A DNA stretch of 64,000 nucleotides. Origin: Candidatus Sulfopaludibacter sp. SbA3. Its GTDB lineage: Bacteria > Acidobacteriota > Terriglobia > Bryobacterales > Bryobacteraceae. Location of the stretch: positions 62,001 to 126,000 of the forward strand of contig CAMDCN010000021.1 of assembly GCA_945890485.1 (NCBI GenBank), in the 5' to 3' direction. Of the stretch, positions 61,388 to 64,000 are shown in pieces. The stretch's first letter is position 1. Every line of letters begins with the position of its first letter. The position numbers and the translations under genes are program-made. The notes under the pieces are model-generated. The model made no database searches, had not been told where the DNA came from, and saw only the letters and a list, made by a program, of their open reading frames with translations.

Positions 61388-63300
61388 CGCTCTGCTTTCA
61401 GGAACGTCGAAAGCGCCAGTAGCGGGAACGAGTTCCGGTAAAGGTGGTATCGCAGGTAGAACACATTTGGGAAGCCCGTACCCGTGGCCGCGTCTTCCGT
61501 CCAGGTGCCGTCCGCGTTCTGGTTCTGAATCAGGTACTCCACGCCGCGCTGCACGCTCGACGAATAGGTATCGCCACTCGCCAACAGGCCCATCACCGCC
61601 CAAGCCGTCTGCGAGGGGGTCGAAGCCGCCGCCACGAAACCGTTGCCCCGATAGCTTTCCGGGCTTTCGCCCCAGCCGCCATCCGCATTCTGGATCGAGC
61701 GCAGCCACTCGCCCGCCCGCAGCACGTGGACCTCACGGTCGCTTTCGCCCGCCGCCCGCAGCCCCCGCAAAGCAAAGCAGGTGCCGTAAATATAGTTCAC
61801 ACCCCAACGCCCTTGCCAGCTACCGTCGGCCTCCTGCGAATTCACGAGATAGGCCAAACCTTTGCGAATCGCCGCATGGTCAGTCGAGACGCCATGCAGT
61901 GCCAACGCCTCCACCACGCGCCCCGTAATGTCCGGGCACGTCGGATCGAGCATCGCATTGTGGTCCGCAAACGGCACATCGCTCAGAAACTGCCAGTTGT
62001 TGTCGACGTCAAACGCCGCCCAACCGCCATCGGTCGACTGCATCGCCAGCAGCCAATTCACCGCGCGCTTCTCACAGCTCGCTTGCGAAGCCGATTTTTC
62101 GCACTTCGAAAAATGCAGCCCCAGCAGCACCATCGCGGTATCGTCGATATCCGGATAGTGCTCGTTGGCGAACTCAAAATACCAGCCGGAGGGTTCCACG
62201 TCCGGACGCTTTACGCTCCAGTCGCCCTTCCGCCGCACTTCTTTCGTCAGCAGCCAATCACCCGCCCGAGTCATTACCTCTTTCGGCGCCATGCCGCTTT
62301 CGCCCAGCGCATGGGAGGCGATCGCCGTATCCCAAACGACGGAAAAGCATGGCTGGAAAAAGAAACGCTTCCCGTCGTCCACCATTAAATTGGCGAACTG
62401 ATTCTCCGCTTCCGCCCGATCCTGATGCTCCGGCCCGAAACCAAGCAGGTCCATCGCCATGATGGTGTACATCATTGGCGGGTAGATCGCGGCCAGCCCA
62501 TCGGTGTACCGCGTCCGCTCGGTGATCCAATCCATCGCTTTGCGGATAGCGCGCTGCCGGATCGCCCCGCTGCCATACTTCTCCCACCACTTGAAAACCT
62601 TGTCGATCCGGAGGAACGTGTTCCGACGGTTAAAGAAACCATCATCGCGAGGTAACTCCAACGTCACCCCGGGCACGAGAAGTTCCTCCAGCGAAAAGCT
62701 ATGCGGCACCGGCCGCGGCTCAATCGTCATCGCGTGAACGATCGACAGAGGAATCACAATTGCCCGCGTCCACGAGCTCATCTCGTAGATCACTTTTCCC
62801 AGCAGAATCAGCTCCGGAGGAATCGATGGTACATGCTGGCGCGGATACAATCCGAACAGGCTCAGGTTGATCTTCACGTAGCTGTTGGCGGCTTGTAATC
62901 CGCCCAGGCTCAGAATGCACTCGCGCAGCGACGCCATCCGCGGCTCGTCCACGGAAATCCCCGCCGTCTTCAGCGCGAAATAGGCCTTCACCGAAGCATT
63001 TACGTCCGGCGGGCCCCCCAGGAAGATGTTGAAACCGCCTCCCGGAAGTTGCCGTTCGAGAATCGAATGGACAGCCCGGTCGATCTGCATCCGCGTCGGC
63101 GGATTCCATTCGCCGTTGTGGGGAGGGTAGAGCCACAACTGCAGCAGAACGTAGTCTGACTCCAACGTGGTGTCGGCGGTCAGATCGCCCCACCAGTATC
63201 CAGCGTCATGCTGGTTGCCCACGAACCAGTCCACCGACCGGCGGGCAGCTTGCGCCGCGGAGGCCACCAGCGCGTCTGTTACTTGCAGGCTGGGGGTCAT
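61384..63300 (-). CDS. shc: Squalene-hopene cyclase
   Basis: 638 aa. Cyclises squalene to hopene and hopanol at the membrane. The DxDD acid motif is D384-D387 (DIDD). Several QW-type repeats are visible (QSTDGGWAAFDVDNNW; QEADGSWQGRWGVNYIYGTC; QNADGGWGESPESY; QNADGTWTED). The start (ATG 63298-63300) overlaps the ispH stop by ATGA, tying hopene formation to the MEP pathway enzyme. Confidence 0.97.
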   Translation of the reverse strand: MTPSLQVTDALVASAAQAARRSVDWFVGNQHDAGYWWGDLTADTTLESDYVLLQLWLYPPHNGEWNPPTRMQIDRAVHSILERQLPGGGFNIFLGGPPDVNASVKAYFALKTAGISVDEPRMASLRECILSLGGLQAANSYVKINLSLFGLYPRQHVPSIPPELILLGKVIYEMSSWTRAIVIPLSIVHAMTIEPRPVPHSFSLEELLVPGVTLELPRDDGFFNRRNTFLRIDKVFKWWEKYGSGAIRQRAIRKAMDWITERTRYTDGLAAIYPPMMYTIMAMDLLGFGPEHQDRAEAENQFANLMVDDGKRFFFQPCFSVVWDTAIASHALGESGMAPKEVMTRAGDWLLTKEVRRKGDWSVKRPDVEPSGWYFEFANEHYPDIDDTAMVLLGLHFSKCEKSASQASCEKRAVNWLLAMQSTDGGWAAFDVDNNWQFLSDVPFADHNAMLDPTCPDITGRVVEALALHGVSTDHAAIRKGLAYLVNSQEADGSWQGRWGVNYIYGTCFALRGLRAAGESDREVHVLRAGEWLRSIQNADGGWGESPESYRGNGFVAAASTPSQTAWAVMGLLASGDTYSSSVQRGVEYLIQNQNADGTWTEDAATGTGFPNVFYLRYHLYRNSFPLLALSTFLKAER

Positions 63301-64000
63301 ACGGGGGCGGGCATGCTGATCTGAGTGAGGCGCGCGCTATTCAACTCTGGAGGCAACTGGAACCGGACATCCTCTTCCCGGACTTCCAACTCTTCCACGT
63401 CGGCAAAACCGTTCTCTTTCAGGGAGTCCATAATCTGCTCAACCAAGTGCTCCGGCGCCGAAGCCCCGGCCGTGATCGCCACCGACTGCACCCCGCCCAG
63501 CCACTCCGTCCGCACGTCGGAGGCGTCGTCCACCAGATACGCCGGCACTCCAGAGTTCTGGCAAACTTCCACCAAACGCTGCGAATTCGAGCTGTTCTTT
63601 GAACCCACCACCAGCAGAAGATCGCACAGGGGGGCGACCGCCTTGACGGCCACTTGCCGGTTCTCCGTCGCGTAGCAGATATCCTGCGAATGCGGACCTT
63701 GAATCAGCGGGAAACGCTCCACCAAGCGCTTCACAATATGGCTGGTCTCATCCAGGCTCAGCGTGGTCTGCGTCAGATAGGCCATCTTGGACGGATCGGC
63801 CACTTCCAGGCGGTCCACGTCGTCCACGTTCGAAACCAGCTTCATCGCCTCAGGCGCCTCGCCCAACGTGCCGACGACTTCATCGTGGTTTTCATGGCCG
63901 ATCAGGACAATCGAGTATCCCTTGCGCGCAAACTTCACGGCCTCAAGATGCACCTTCGTTACCAGCGGGCAGGTCGCGTCGATCACCTGCAAGCTGCGCT
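63297..64000 (-). CDS. ispH: 4-hydroxy-3-methylbut-2-enyl diphosphate reductase IspH (5' end cut by window edge)
   Basis: Fe-S enzyme making IPP and DMAPP, last step of the MEP pathway. About 234 residues are visible; the N-terminus with the first cluster Cys is outside the window. Seen: DATCPLVTKVH (second cluster Cys), GHENHDEVVGT (His/Glu of the substrate site), DICYATENRQ (third Cys) and SKNSSNSQRL. The frame is still open at the window edge. It shares an ATGA junction with shc, so it leads or lies within the same operon. Confidence 0.95.
   Translation of the reverse strand, partial: RSLQVIDATCPLVTKVHLEAVKFARKGYSIVLIGHENHDEVVGTLGEAPEAMKLVSNVDDVDRLEVADPSKMAYLTQTTLSLDETSHIVKRLVERFPLIQGPHSQDICYATENRQVAVKAVAPLCDLLLVVGSKNSSNSQRLVEVCQNSGVPAYLVDDASDVRTEWLGGVQSVAITAGASAPEHLVEQIMDSLKENGFADVEELEVREEDVRFQLPPELNSARLTQISMPAPV

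Noticed and set aside
1-64000. CRISPR array or prophage
   Set aside because: No regularly spaced direct repeats, no cas genes and no phage structural genes were seen; the repeats at 18121-20006 are diverged gene-scale duplications.

Overview
The window looks like chromosomal DNA of a high-GC acidobacterium of the Solibacteres/Bryobacteraceae type. The evidence is a large Oar-type TonB-dependent receptor with an N-terminal carboxypeptidase-regulatory domain, an SBBP-propeller protein ending in a Solibacter-type C-terminal domain, an ECF sigma factor of the 'Sig-70_X6' kind beside a multidomain Ser/Thr kinase, PEGA-domain kinases and a hopanoid operon. Genus assignment is inference; no rRNA or tRNA gene was found.

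Layout. 1-2515 (minus): riboflavin genes (ribE partial, ribD) and ftsY. 2563-8528 (plus): PEGA Ser/Thr kinase, molybdopterin sulfite-oxidase-like protein with a C-terminal haem-c site, a DciA/DUF721 protein, gatC, gatA, and superoxide dismutase. 8569-12455: dihydroorotate-dehydrogenase-like protein, secreted M20 peptidase, secreted D-aminoacylase-like amidohydrolase. 12456-26850 is the accessory, scarred part. It holds a frameshifted XRE antitoxin, an intact TonB-dependent receptor beside a decaying second one, a Phd antitoxin running into a beheaded PIN toxin, a chimeric secreted-protein/TPR gene with repeated leaders, an ECF sigma + kinase/FGE-like/hydrolase fusion, a Fic-like remnant, IS66 remnants, and one apparently intact RelE/HigB-XRE toxin-antitoxin pair. 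26852-33134 (minus): recO-glyQ-glyS-ppdK. 33186-43803: thioesterase, membrane spermidine-synthase-like protein coupled to a small Cys-rich protein, secreted proteins, a TetR/DUF4260 divergent pair, CBM9-like and SBBP proteins, and a gluconolactonase-like protein. 43796-53011: truA and a chemotaxis cluster (cheW-A-R-D-response regulator-cheX-cheB on minus; TonB-like protein and MCP on plus). 53147-55900 (plus): argF-argH-argR behind two ARG boxes. 55897-64000 (minus): ispH-shc-hpnA-hpnG-two zinc dehydrogenases-hpnC-hpnD, nearly every junction overlapping or abutting.

How it fits together. The arginine operon encodes its own repressor and carries matching operators. The terpenoid operon runs from the last MEP-pathway enzyme (IspH) through squalene formation (HpnC, HpnD) and cyclisation (Shc) to side-chain processing (HpnG). 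The two coupled zinc dehydrogenases embedded in it are the most interesting metabolic lead, because the reductase that opens ribosylhopane to bacteriohopanetetrol is, to my knowledge, not firmly assigned. The most interesting regulatory observation is the symmetric divergent TetR/DUF4260 promoter: each -10 hexamer lies inside an operator half-site and exactly 7 nt before an ATG, implying two leaderless mRNAs.
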